Origin: Epiperipatus broadwayi
Lineage: Eukaryota; Onychophora; Udeonychophora; Euonychophora; Peripatidae
Length of the DNA stretch: 64,000 nucleotides
Assembly (NCBI GenBank): GCA_028023455.1
Contig: JAQFVV010000205.1
Span: forward strand, 1,035,353-1,099,352
Direction of reading: 5' to 3'
The position numbers and the translations under genes are program-made. This document shows, in pieces, positions 1 to 10,521 of the stretch (positions are counted from its first letter, which is position 1; every line of letters begins with the position of its first letter). Under the pieces are notes generated by a model, which saw only the letters and a program-made list of their open reading frames with translations, was not told where the DNA came from and made no database searches.

Positions 1-1924
1 ATACTTCTTGTGCATCTCAAAGTAGTGGTTTTAGTCTGATAAGGAACTAAACTTTTGTTCAGAGGCTTCTTGACAAGATTGCTTGGAGTAATGCTATCAT
101 TGTGCTGATAACATGTGGGATTGTCTAAAGTATCTTGCTCCACCACAGTTTGTTGTGCTGATCCCATTATTTCAGCATGACGTAGTTGGCTTTGTGTATC
201 ATTTCTTCCTTCAGAGGCCGGTGGAAGTAGAGACTCATCTACAAGAAACAGATCTTGAGTAATATCTGATGTTTCTTCTTCTCTGCCTACACTTCTGTAA
301 TCAGGTTGTTGCAAGGCAGATATTTGTTGATTATTCATTTGATATTGTTTGTAGGCAATTCTAACTTGAGGTTCTGTTGTTGATGCTTCATTAGTTAGGG
401 ATGAGTATGATTGTGCAGTACCTTGAGAAGTTGATGTAAAATTCTTTTTGCATCTATGATAAATACTCTTTTTGATTCCACAATTAGAGCACATTCTTGA
501 TTGGCAATCTTTCACCAAGTGGGTTCTCTCAAGACAATGAAAACACTGTGGTCTAACTCCACGTAAAGAGAGGATCATGTGTGAGCCTTTGTAATTAAAC
601 ACAGTATGTATGTCAGTGATTAAACACAGTAGGTATGTCAGTGGGTGAGACATTTTGTTTAATTGCTATTTGAAAGGTTACATTGTTAGATAGAAAATGT
701 AGTCCATCTGAATCAACAGGAAGGTATTTAAACTTACTAACATTGCCAAAGGCTTTGAGTGATTTCTGTAGATGTTCTTGGTAGAAGTTCATAGGACAAT
801 TTTTAATCCTACCAGAAATTATATTAGGCCTAGTGAGATCAATGTAACAGATGAATTTATCATTTACTTCCCTGATATTGCTTTTAAAATAATTATTGGC
901 TGCCCAGTTATTAAATTCCAGAGCAATGTAGTGATCATTAGGATGATTCAAGATCTTATGAATACCATGACTTAAGTCTTTTTCTTTAATAGTTTCATAT
1001 AGCAATTCAGTGGGGAACTTGAACAATGCTCAGTTAGCATCAGTAACAGCTAGGATCAGGTTCTTGTCACCACTGAAATTGGTCAATGACTTATAAAGAT
1101 TATTGGGTATAGTGCTGGTGAAACGTTCGGTGAGGTCTCGATACTGCTCCTCATTATAGTCACGTGTATTAAAGAAATATGTGTTGGTGGATGATTGTTT
1201 AAAAGTGCTATTCTGATCAACATCCATTTCAATTAAATCAAGCAAAGCAATATTATCACTAACGTTAGGTATATTATGAGGCATTTGAGAGCGATTTGCT
1301 TTTAAGGATATTTGCATATGTAGAGATGTTTGTTCAGAAATATTTGTTTTATTATGTTTGACTTTCCCCAACTCATAAGTACCATTTTGTGTTTTTCGTA
1401 TATTTTCATTTATTTGGCTCTTACTGAGATTATTTTCTAATGTTGTAGCAAAAATATTAGAATTTTGGGCCCCCATCGGCAACAAACTTTTTTTAAACTT
1501 ATCGGAGGTTTCATCTTTTTTAACAACGGAAGGCATAGCATGTTTATCTTTTGATATTTCTGCATGTAATTTGGTGACAATATTATTTGGAGTGTTCTGC
1601 ATCAAGCTGTCAACTAAAATCGAGTCCAAAGTATGATCTAGTGCATCTTTTCTGGCAGGTTGAAAATCTGATTTTAACGTTAAGGTTGTAATTTGCATAT
1701 CCTTAGTAATTTTATTTACAGCCCCTAAATCTTGTGCAATAGTTATTTATATTATCATTTTGATTTATATAATTTGTTTTCTTAGGTTTAATTACTTTCT
1801 TCTCGTTTAAGTGTAATTTTTCATTCATTTGACTATTTTCGTCATTGTGATTCAATGTTATATTACCATGCTGTTGATTGCTATTCATATTGCCTTGCAA
1901 ATAATTTTTTCCTAACTGATTCAT
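1..1924 (-). pseudogene. Decayed ORF1 (gag-like, zinc-knuckle) protein of a retrotransposon
   Basis: Three open stretches on the minus strand (1924-1712, 1698-1030, 1026-613) followed by an open stretch below position 592 read as one broken protein. The head is rich in Asn, Gln and His. The middle (about 1026-650) resembles the RNA-binding part of LINE ORF1 proteins. A CCHC knuckle, CFHCLERTHLVKDC, lies at 545-504, followed by a second incomplete Cys-rich motif (about 495-450). Breaks seen: a frameshift between the first two stretches (about 1700-1750), an in-frame TGA at 1032-1030, and a 25-bp tandem duplication at 594-643 that shifts the frame just before the knuckle. Such proteins bind the element RNA in the retrotransposition particle. 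The enzyme ORF (endonuclease/reverse transcriptase) would lie beyond the left edge. A non-LTR element is the likeliest source; another gag-like retroelement is possible. Confidence 0.72.
594..643. repeat. 25-bp tandem duplication inside the ORF1 relic
   Basis: Two adjacent 25-bp copies (594-618 and 619-643) differ by one base. As 25 is not a multiple of three, the duplication breaks the reading frame upstream of the zinc knuckle. Confidence 0.9.
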
Positions 1925-2051
1925 AGAGATTTTTAGGTAAAATAAGGCTTACCTTGCCTTTCCAGGAGGTTTAAGCATAATATCTTCCTTGCTTCACTAG
2001 TAATTTTAGCTTAAAAGAGGCAGCTGAATGACAGTGTATAAACTAAGATTT

Positions 2052-2065
2052 GGCCTAGGTGGCGC
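2052..2065 (+). promoter_or_regulatory. CTCF-like motif
   Basis: Contains AGGTGGCGC, matching the 3' nine positions of the known bilaterian CTCF consensus (AGRKGGCRS), preceded by CT as expected. It is a motif match only; binding is inferred. Confidence 0.3.
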
Positions 2066-2124
2066 TATCAGAGAGAATTCTCATTTCAACTTTGTTTATA
2101 GTGGAAACCATAAGTTAAACAGAC

Positions 2125-2325
2125 CCTGAGGGCACATTAGAAATTTTTTGGTAGCTATCATAACTTCTAAAATATTGTTTTCATCAATATTCATAGAAGT
2201 AAATAATATAATAGCATTTGTTTTGGAAAATTGCCATATCTTCACCTGAGGGCATATTAGAAATTTTTTGGTAGCTATCATAACTTCTAAAATAGCATTT
2301 GTTTTGGAAAATTGCCATATCTTCA
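2125..2325. repeat. Tandem duplication with internal deletion
   Basis: Unit one (2125-2244) is repeated at 2245-2325. The second copy lacks about 38 bp of AT-rich sequence from the middle. The apparent small reading frame here is a by-product of the duplication. Confidence 0.85.
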
Positions 2326-2596
2326 CAGCCATATTTCAATAGTGATTTAGTCGTAATATTGAAATACTAAAATATAATATGATAATAACATGGTCAGCAA
2401 TTTCAAACCAACATTATTAATGATCAAGTGTTATTACTTGCTTGCCATACTCTGTTGCATAATTCTCTTTACCTGACCTCAGGCGAAGAATTTAATTAAC
2501 ATGAGCACCCACACACACAGATCATGAATAAACTGTTAATATCAATATTATTTGTAATTTTAATAATTAATATCTCTTTTAAAATGTTGAATTATG

Positions 2597-2660
2597 GAAA
2601 CTTCATGATGTGGTGAATGGAAATGATTATCACCTGGGTTTGAATCCCAGATGCATATCA
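2597..2660 (+). repeat. tRNA-like SINE head relic
   Basis: A perfect T-arm hairpin (CTGGG at 2634-2638, loop TTTGAAT, CCCAG at 2646-2650) with an A-box-like stretch upstream suggests a tRNA-derived SINE fragment. The anticodon arm is not convincing, so it is not called a tRNA gene. Confidence 0.35.
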
Positions 2661-2665
2661 GTTAA

Positions 2666-5600
2666 AAAATATTTTCAATTTCTTTAGTGTAGCATAAAAA
2701 TTTTTTTTGGGATAGAGAATAGATAACATTGGAAACTGCTTGTATACTCACTGCCTGACAAATGATAAGCCGTGAGGTAATGGCTTTTGTTTCATATGCC
2801 TTGGCTTTGTATTTGTCTATTTTAATCTGTTTTATCATTTACCTTATCTTAGTTTGAATCATGCAGAAATTGGGTTGGAAATATTCTTATTGGTTTTTCA
2901 ATTTAATGGGTTAGTTTAATGCATATCATTTAAAAAACAAATAAGCAGCTTTATTGTTGGAAATTTACCAGTTTGAGTATCAGGGTGAAGAACAGGGTCA
3001 TGACCCATAGACCCTAATCTAAGCAGTTACTCTTACCACAGTACTAAACCACACAGGTGTTTTACATAATCACTATAAAAACATTATTTCATAAGTTTAA
3101 CTTGCTAGCTTTAAATATGTGCATTCATGGAAGTACCCAGAGCCCTCTATAAAACAATTAAGGTGAAAACGGAATGATAGTTGCGAATAAGCATCTTGAA
3201 GATAGCAAATAGTCAATTGTAGAGATAGGTATATATCCATAGCATTATTTAAAGATTTAGTGAGATTAAAAACTGAGAAATCCATCCAGAGTACATGCAT
3301 GTGGCCAAAAGTTCATCTGGCACACTGTGCAAGCATGTGGGAGCAGACATTGATGTATATATACGCTTGCAGTAAATAGTTATGGAATGAAATAAAGTAC
3401 TGTTCCTAAAGCAAATTGAAAAATATATATTTATATTGTAAATAATAATAAATTTAATTTGCAAAAACCATTTTTTAAAAAAACAAAATAGTCTTGTAAT
3501 TTAATCGTAATTCATTGTCAGCAACAGCGTTCAATCGCTGTTCAAAAGACTTTTAAATTGGGAAAAAAACTTTTATATCTTTTTGAGTGTTTTTAATTAC
3601 TTTTTTTCCGTTATAAGAAAAAAACCCCAGAAAATTTAATTTTTAAATTATATATATTTTTTTCAAATAACATTTTACAATACTTCCTTTTCTATATCTG
3701 GTTTGAAATTTTTTTAATAAAGACAAAGATAAGTGGTATACGCGTGTACATTATATCCTCTGTTCAAAAACTAGTAAATGCCTAGGCAATAGGGTGCTAC
3801 GACTGGGAAATAACTCTAAATTATCATTTGTGCCCCCCCCCTTTCATTATTAAGGTTTAGCTACTGCAAGAATAACCACTTGTAAAAGAATATGATCATT
3901 TCAATTCCAAAAATAATTAAATTGATGATAGTAATTGAAACTGGATAGTAGACAACCACTGGCAATCAGCTTTGACAATTGTTGTCTCACCTTATCTCCA
4001 AATGGATTAACAATTTATGACCAGATTCCTATCCATAGAGTCAGTGATCATCATTGCTTATTGGCCTGTTTTTGACATTGGATGGACATTATCTGTATGT
4101 ATATCCATTGGTTCATGATGATGAATGCTTAATCCAATCAAGATAAGATGAACTGGACTAGTCCATTATTTGAAGACAAGGTAAGATATAACAATGATGA
4201 TATTAATAATATGAATACACTAGAAATGAATTTTGGGAAATATGCAAAACAATCCATGAAACAACAGTTATGTTTACATATAAAACATACTGGTCATTAT
4301 TTTCCCTATTTGATATTTTACCAATATTTTTTTTAAGTTCAGCAACAAGATTTTATTTCTGAATTTCAGTTCCATGTTGAATCATCACTATCCAATGTGT
4401 TCTACCCTCTATCATATTTTACCCATGAAAATAGTCATTATTGTGCCACTTTAGAATGGCTTTGATATAATTTTTTAAATTCAAAAAATAAAATTTGCCA
4501 ATGCTATACTAGTAATGATAAATAAAATAGAAAATCATATAACATTAGAATAATAACCCTAAAGCAAATTTGTACTAAAATTCTTTAATAACCAGGATTT
4601 TATCTATTAACAAGTAGATCTTTTCAAAATGAAATTCAGAATAGATACAAACACACATATATAAAACAGAAATAATCATACTAACCTTTTCAGATTTTGT
4701 TTTTTCAAATTAATAAATCAATAAAAGCAGTATGACATCTTCTACATTATACAAAATAACTTACACTAATACCATTTACAGTGGAATGACTACACTTGTT
4801 TGGAAGAAAACAAGCCTCGTTTTCATAAATCCAAATGCTATTAAGGTAACATTAACGTTATCATAATTTACACAAACATTTGTTGACAATGTTGGAATCA
4901 AAGCTTTTATTTCATTTAGTAACCATGTTTTATCATGACATTTATCTCTCTGATATCAGAGTTAAGTATCAACATAAAATCTGCCTTATAAATATGTTAA
5001 ATTCTAAACAACCTATCCAAAGAATATGGATGACCATACTCATGCACCAACAAATGTTTAAAAGAAAAGGATGGACCTGATGAACTGACTTTCTTCTAAA
5101 TATTTATTGATATATAAGGACAATCATTCTTAGTAGTGAGGTTGGCTGCTCCCATGTAATTTACATATATACTTTAGGTTAAATAAACATATTTAGTATA
5201 TAAAAGTTAATATTTTTATGGTCTTAAAATGTAAACATTAATACTAATGGGAATTTTCTCTATATTAGAGTAGAATAAACCATCAGGTATGACATAATCA
5301 GAAAACATCCAATTAAAATTTGAATCACATGATCCATTAATTAGCAATAGCATTTGTCAGATTTTATTTCAGGCTAAAAGGCAGTGTCTGGTTTAACATT
5401 GGAGAATTTATATATATAATAAATCAAATCAAAAACTTTTATGAGTGTGAATTTGAGGATTTGCAATTTCTTTGTATCCTTAACAAAAGCTAAGCAATGT
5501 ACAAATTCTGTCTTGAATTTAAAATTACAAGGTTATTTATATCTCAATTCAGTAGCTTTGATAATATATTGGGACTTGATGCGTAGGTGCAAAATCATAG

Positions 5601-5950
5601 TCAATAGTCAGAAACTAGTCAGAAGGTTTAATGAACACTACCACCAAACATTTGTATATGATACTGAAATAAAGTAACGGAATAGATTGCTGTCTTTGAT
5701 ATGGTATACATATCTAAATTTTGATGTTTTTTTATATAGCATTATACTGCCTGGTGTCCATTGACTTTCTTGAGGTAAAGTAGATCACTTAGAGTAGTTT
5801 GAGAAGAACTATATTAGAAGATATAAAATATGGGAAAGTCATGCAATGATGCTCTTAGTATTAACTATCTTAACTAAAGTTTAGTAAGGACCTACAATTA
5901 AGGTCAGAATATATTTAAAGTATATAAAAATGACTGAAATATCATATCTA
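2666..5950. other. AT-rich stretch without recognisable gene
   Basis: Low-information AT-rich DNA with homopolymer runs and a short C run near 3834. Small open frames here have no recognisable domain, no conserved-looking composition and no splice or promoter context. Nothing is supported as coding. Confidence 0.6.
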
Positions 5951-5954
5951 TATG

Positions 5955-6275
5955 TTAATAGTAACAAGAGATTGAAAATGAAATACATGGGCGAGAGAAC
6001 AAACAGGTGTCATCATTGAAAGAATTAAGAGACTAAGGTGGAGTTGGGCTGGTCATATTGCTAGAAGAGATGATAATAAATGGACAGTTGAAATCTTAAA
6101 CTGATTCCAAAAGATTTTAAAAGACCAACAAAAAGACTGCATGAGAGGTGGGTTGATGAAATAAAGACGTGTGCTGGGGTGATGTGGAGAAAAGAGGCTA
6201 GAAGATGGAATGAATTTGGAGAGACCATCATGCAGTAGATCAATAATGTTTTAAAATGATGATAATGAAGATACT
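5955..6275 (+). pseudogene. RTE-like LINE 3' end (C-terminal tail of reverse transcriptase)
   Basis: Translation in shifting frames gives the tail typical of RTE-like endonuclease/reverse-transcriptase proteins. It starts around a VIIERIKRLRW and WAGHIARRDD stretch (about 6010-6085) and ends with RWVDEIK, CAGVMWRKEA and FGETIMQ (about 6145-6240). There are at least one frameshift and stop codons. It ends in a short ATGATGATAATG-type tail, as expected of RTE 3' ends. It is a dead, 5'-truncated insertion. Confidence 0.75.
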
Positions 6276-6279
6276 ATGC

Positions 6280-7135
6280 AAATGATGTAACCTGGGTTCA
6301 AAACCGTAGGGCTTTTTTTAAATTTTGGATTTTCAGCTCAAAGGAGTAAAGTAGTGGCTGCTAAATATACAAATACATTAGTTTCAAAAGGAATGGAGAT
6401 ATTGTACTACTGCCCTATTTGGTATCCCATGATTTTCCGAAGCTGCCAATAGATGGCTCTAGATAAAGATGAAAATAACTCTCTTGGTATGTTAAATTTA
6501 TTCCATGATTTTTTTTAAAATTACGCCATAGGCTTATGCAAGCTTTAAGTTTAATATATATGATGGACTGTCTTAATAGCCGCTTTTAATATATATACTT
6601 CTGAATTTTTAGTACCGATATTGGTTTGAAAAAGTAACTTTTTTTATCTTCGTAATAACAGCGCTACTAGTACAATCCAACATTTTAGCGAAAGGAATCA
6701 TTTATCATAATGATAGGTTGTACTTAAAATGGGAAGGAATTCACAGAGGCGATAAAATGATTTGAAAATATAAATCTTTCAAGTTCGTGGTCATCGTTAT
6801 TTTTCAGCAAAAGAAATTGTCTTTAATGATAGAGAAACCGGACAGCAGCTGTGAGTTATAGACTTATGACCGTTTTCTTTAGTAACAATTTAGGGGGAGA
6901 AGAGAATTTCTCTTGTGAGGATTTAACTTTTTTTAATGCAATAAAGTATGATAGATTATTAATAATTTTACTCAGTTCATTTGTTTTCTTTCTGGATATA
7001 TATACGAACACACATGTATACATAGCTAAGAGATATATAGATGCATTCTGTGAATACTTGGTTAAAAGCATTAAGACAATTTAATCTAAGGATGAGCATA
7101 AAATTTTAAAAATATAGTAGTAAGGTAAATAAGAT
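6280..7135. other. Unique-looking AT-rich stretch
   Basis: No repeat family or gene recognised. It holds a few more CpG dinucleotides than its surroundings (about 6650-6860). The 71-77 residue frames on both strands around 6850-7085 overlap and have no recognisable motif. Confidence 0.5.
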
Positions 7136-7139
7136 CAAT

Positions 7140-7690
7140 TAATATGTTCTTCAATTTGCTTAATGATATACTATAAAGTCCACTATTGGAAATACATTTC
7201 TTCATTAGATTGGTTACGTGACGCAACGAACAATACGATACTACATAAAATGGCCTTTTATGCAGAGCTTTATCATGGTTTCATGGGAAAGGCAGATTTC
7301 GTTTTGTATAAAGATTATTTCAAAGATATTCCAAAAAAGTGAATTGGTTAATATGGCAGATAATATAATACATCTGAGAGCTACATTTAGACAAGGTATG
7401 CAAATAGAAAGGTTTCTACAAAAGAAATTTAAAAATCGCATCTTAAAACATCAAATTAGTGGATTAATGTGCTAGCATGTTCTGTATATGAATGCATTTG
7501 TGGGTCTCAGATTAGTTTCTAAAACTCATCACTTGTATACTACTAATATGACTACTATTATTGTTATTATTCATGTCTAGTGTATTATTATTATGACAAT
7601 GATGGTGAATGTTATTGTTGCTGCTGCTGTTTTATTTGGAAATGGAATAGCCACACTCATTGTGGGTTGATGTTGCTACTGATGACATAT
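7140..7690 (+). pseudogene. LINE 3' relic with terminal Cys-rich finger (family F, copy 1)
   Basis: A degraded C-terminal part of a LINE reverse transcriptase. Near 7470-7535 the translation reads LACSVYECICGSQISF, matching the C-x2-C ... IGL ... H pattern of the C2H2-like finger that ends many invertebrate LINE polymerases (first Cys pair damaged). Upstream, 7218-7475 remains open for about 85 codons but is weakly preserved. Related relics sit at 15490-16000 and 26755-27300, with similar 3' flanks (GGAATAGCCACA near 7644). Confidence 0.55.
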
Positions 7691-8034
7691 ACATAGGTCA
7701 AGCAACTTATTAAAAACCTATATATTACTATTACTACAGTGTAGACCATGTTTTCATCAATTTCTTTTATATTCTTTATACTTACATAATTAGAAAACAG
7801 CTGAACAGTTCATTAAGAACATTAAACTTTCTTATGGGAGAAAATCTCAACACTACTGAGGGAAAGATGGTGCAGATGATCAGCTCTTACTTTTTATTTA
7901 AGAAAGACTTCTCAAAGCTCTATAATATTTATATCATGTTTCCAAAGTCATATATGAAGCATGATTTTTGCATAATTTATTGCAGCCTGATTGTTGTGAA
8001 AAATGTAGGGTGTCTGGAAATAAACAGTGTAATA

Positions 8035-8150
8035 CATTTGATCCCATTAAATGACCCCAAGTCTATAGTTTCATGAATCTAAAGGCCTGAATTTGAATCC
8101 CATCTAATCCTGCCACTGGTCAGGCCAGAAACACCTGAAAAAGAAAGACA
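8035..8150 (+). repeat. Possible tRNA-derived SINE fragment
   Basis: A B-box-like GAATTTGAATCCCAT (8089-8103) is followed by TAATCCTGCC and a variable tail. It may be a SINE head; no A box or target duplication could be fixed. Confidence 0.3.
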
Positions 8151-8499
8151 ACATTATTTTATTAACATCATTTAAAAACTAATATTATGTGATGGAAATA
8201 ATTACTATTAAACTCCTATCATGGCTAACATTCAGACAAATTCTAAGTATGATCTCAGTAACATCTTTAATTTAGTTAACATACATTTATTTTCTTCTCA
8301 AATTTCTTACAAGTTATTAAAAATATTCATTATTCTAATGTTGATCTTAACTCTACACAATGGAGCCACAATGACCACTATATTTTGTTTCAAGCTTCTT
8401 GCGCTTACATCATATATCATAATTACAAAGAAATCAAGTCATGTGTCACATGACCTAATTTAACAAGCTTGTATTACAAATGTTATATATCCAGCTCAC

Positions 8500-8793
8500 A
8501 AATAAGCTCTTAACAAGGTTTTAGTGATTTTATACTGCTGAAGTTATTAATATATGGTGTATCTGAACTTGTTTCAGTCCCATATGGTTATTTAAGTTAG
8601 ACAGCTGGATTTGAAGACATATGAATTCTGAAAATTTCAGATTTTCTACTTAATAGTTATCCATTAGATAAAGTTCTGGGCTTGCCCTGATATTTTTAAT
8701 CTAATGCACAAATATCCTAGCACCTCACCGAGGAAGCCAAATAGCAGAAACCGGTCTGGGGTTGGGGATATTCTGCAAAGCTTGTTAAAAGCT
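8500..8793 (+). mobile_element. Family H element, copy 1 (short terminal inverted repeats, hammerhead-like core)
   Basis: About 20-bp inverted ends (CAAATAAGCT at 8500 and its complement ending near 8793) enclose a body shared with 23385-23640. The body begins CCATATGGTTATTT and includes a CTGAAAATTTCAGA palindrome. The right half holds the ribozyme-like motif listed separately. It has no coding capacity and must be non-autonomous. Confidence 0.6.
8722..8762 (+). ncRNA. Hammerhead-ribozyme-like motif H1
   Basis: Stem I ACCTCA/TGGGGT pairs at all six positions (8722-8727 with 8757-8762). The core reads CCGAGGA (8728-8734), one change (U4 to C) from CUGANGA. GAAA is at 8747-8750. Stem III is A-T plus C-G closing a two-base loop (8750-8755). 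The predicted cleavage base C17 is 8756. Stem II is weak (AGCCAAATAGCA). It is probably an inactivated copy. Confidence 0.55.
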
Positions 8794-9061
8794 TATTTGC
8801 TAACTCTATATATATCATAGACAAAAATAGCTTATTTTTTGGTAAGCTTTTAATTACAATGTAATACTTATTGTTTATTATATTATAAGTATGTATCACT
8901 TTTTAGCATGCACATGCATATATGTAAATATAACATGCCTTTTTGCATATGTAGTAGTCATATACAAAATATAATGTAATACTCCAAAAACTTGAGCTGA
9001 GTCAAGCCACTATGAAAAGATATTTTTAAACCATATATATACAATCTAACATAAGACCACT

Positions 9062-9089
9062 GGGTCAACTTTCAGCAAGCTTTCACCAG
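9062..9089 (-). ncRNA. Hammerhead-like motif in Penelope-like 3' region
   Basis: Minus-strand order: CTGGTGA (9089-9083; one change from CUGANGA), a small AGC/GCT stem, GAAA (9073-9070), then GTTGACC. It lies just downstream of the minus-strand GIY-YIG fragment and resembles the family B motif. The copy in the other arm (about 10405-10435) is more decayed. Confidence 0.35.
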
Positions 9090-9248
9090 AATCATAGTGT
9101 AAAATTAATTAACTAACAATGCCAGGAGCAGGCTGAATGTATAATTTATAAAATATGCAAATTATTGCAATAACAAATGTAAATTATAAAGTCAGATGTT
9201 TCATTTTTTTTGACAAAGGAACACAAGTCTCATTCCTGTTGATTGAAT

Positions 9249-9446
9249 TCAGGTCTCTTGAAATAACCATGCCTCCTTGAACTTTCTTTTATGATCATCC
9301 CTTTCTGTGCAGATGATCTTAATAATAGAAGGGGAAAACATGAGACCTGTAGCAAGCTCACATTCCAGGAAAATTGACTTATATTGTCGAGTTTGTTTTG
9401 ATACAGGACACATGTTTTTTTTTTCTATTATTAAGAGCATATGCAC
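9249..9446 (-). pseudogene. Penelope-like GIY-YIG endonuclease C-terminal fragment (minus copy)
   Basis: About 65 codons are open. The stretch IIKIICTERDDHKRKFKEAW matches the end of the Penelope-like GIY-YIG endonuclease region (family pattern: hydrophobic-x-K-hydrophobic, acidic/E, R/K-R-K-x-x-E-A). A frameshift after FKEAW continues into an LNSINRNE stretch in the next frame, the usual Asn-Arg tail. Penelope-like proteins join a reverse transcriptase to this nuclease, which nicks target DNA; only the last part remains. It is inverted relative to 9307-9594 and overlaps it at the palindrome centre. Non-functional. Confidence 0.62.
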
Positions 9447-9594
9447 AGAGAGGAATGATTATAAGAGAAAGTCCAAGGTGATATGGGTTATTGCAAGTCA
9501 TCTGAATTCAATCGACAAAAAGGAGTCTTGTGTCCCTCTTCAAAAAATTGGAACATTTGACTTTAATAATTTACATTTCTTATTGAAATTATAA
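9307..9594 (+). pseudogene. Penelope-like GIY-YIG endonuclease C-terminal fragment (plus copy)
   Basis: An open stretch of 95 codons contains DTGHMFFFSIIKSICTERN followed by DYKRKSKVIW and ASHLNSIDKKESC. This is the same protein segment as the minus-strand copy at 9249-9446, and the NSIDKKE part aligns with its NSINRNE. The last codons run into the start of the tandem repeat inserted at 9590. The shared inverted copy and truncated N-terminus show a dead Penelope-like insertion, not a host gene. Confidence 0.62.
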
Positions 9595-10319
9595 ATTTAT
9601 TAAATGCACATTGATTACATAAGTAATATTTACTGAGGCTATAACCTCGATAATATGCGTGTAAAAATGCGATAGTAGGGACCTCTACAGATGTTTTAAC
9701 CACAAGCTTACACTATGGAAGAAAAGAGGGGAACCCTTCTTTACTTCAACCTACTTTCTATTTAAATAGGTGAAGCTGAAGTGGTTAGATCTGCGAGCGT
9801 GAAGCTATTCGATACTTCACTGATTAAGTCCACATTTCTTATTACACATTAATACTCGCAAAATCTTTCGATTTACAATGAGTCAATGGAAAGATTTTAT
9901 AGTTAGAAATCTATTAAAGTAATTTAAAGTTGTAATTATAAATTTATTAAACGCACATTGATTACGTAAGTAATATTTACCAAGATTATAATCTTGATAA
10001 TATGCATGTAAAAATGCGATAGTAGGGACCTCTACAGGTGTTTTAACCACAAGCGTACACTATGGAAGAAAAGAGGGGAACCCTTCTTTACTTCAACCTA
10101 CTTTCTATTTAAATAGGTGAAGCTGAAGCGGTTAGATTGCGAACGTGAAACTATTCAATACTTCACTGATGAAGTCTACGTTTCTTATTACACATTAATA
10201 CTCGCGAAATCTTTCGATTTACAACGAGTCAATGGAAAGATTTTATAGTTAGAAATCTATTAAAGTAATTTAAAGTTGTAATTATAAACTTATTAAATGC
10301 ACATTGATTACGTAAGTAA
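9590..10319. mobile_element. Family D tandem-dimer insertion with target duplication
   Basis: Two near-identical monomers (9590-9936 and 9937-10282, about 347 bp) plus 37 bp of a third. TATTGAAAT flanks both sides (9581-9589 and 10320-10328), showing insertion into the Penelope-like right half. Tandem head-to-tail copies with a target duplication resemble retrozyme or Penelope pseudo-LTR arrangements. There are no coding frames. A third, inverted form is at 35786-36086. Confidence 0.75.
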
Positions 10320-10521
10320 TATTGAAATAATTTACATATTTTATCAACTATATATTCAGCATGTTCCCAGCAATGTTAGTTAATTAATTTTGCAATATGA
10401 TTCTGGTTAGAGGTTTTTGAAAATTGACCCAGTAGTATTATGTTACATCATACATATTTGGTTTATAAATATCTTTCATAGTGGCTTGACTCAGCTCAAG
10501 TTTTTGGAGTATTTCATTAGG

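Larger units (their letters stand above)
8973..10521. mobile_element. Palindromic Penelope-like element fragment pair with nested insertion
   Basis: Left arm 8973-9190 and right arm 10329-10521 are inverted copies of one 3' untranslated region, about 190 bp. Two oppositely oriented GIY-YIG-domain coding fragments sit between them. The two halves are 5'-truncated copies joined at their 5' ends with 3' ends pointing outward, a known arrangement of Penelope-like insertions. The right half is interrupted by the tandem repeat at 9590-10319. Confidence 0.65.

Noticed and set aside
7570-7640. ATT/GTT trinucleotide run as a regulatory element
   Set aside because: It is an impure microsatellite in the 3' flank of a LINE relic with no sign of function.
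9610-9680. Possible hammerhead in family D (CTGAGGCTATAACCTCGATA with a short stem afterwards)
   Set aside because: A three-stem layout can be drawn, but the CUGANGA core is missing (a GAGG/CCTC stem takes its place) and GAAA is altered in every copy.
10155-10245. CTGATGA followed by CGAAATC in family D copy 2
   Set aside because: The bases between cannot form a stem II closing against GAAA, and copy 1 has CTGATTA, so the match looks accidental.
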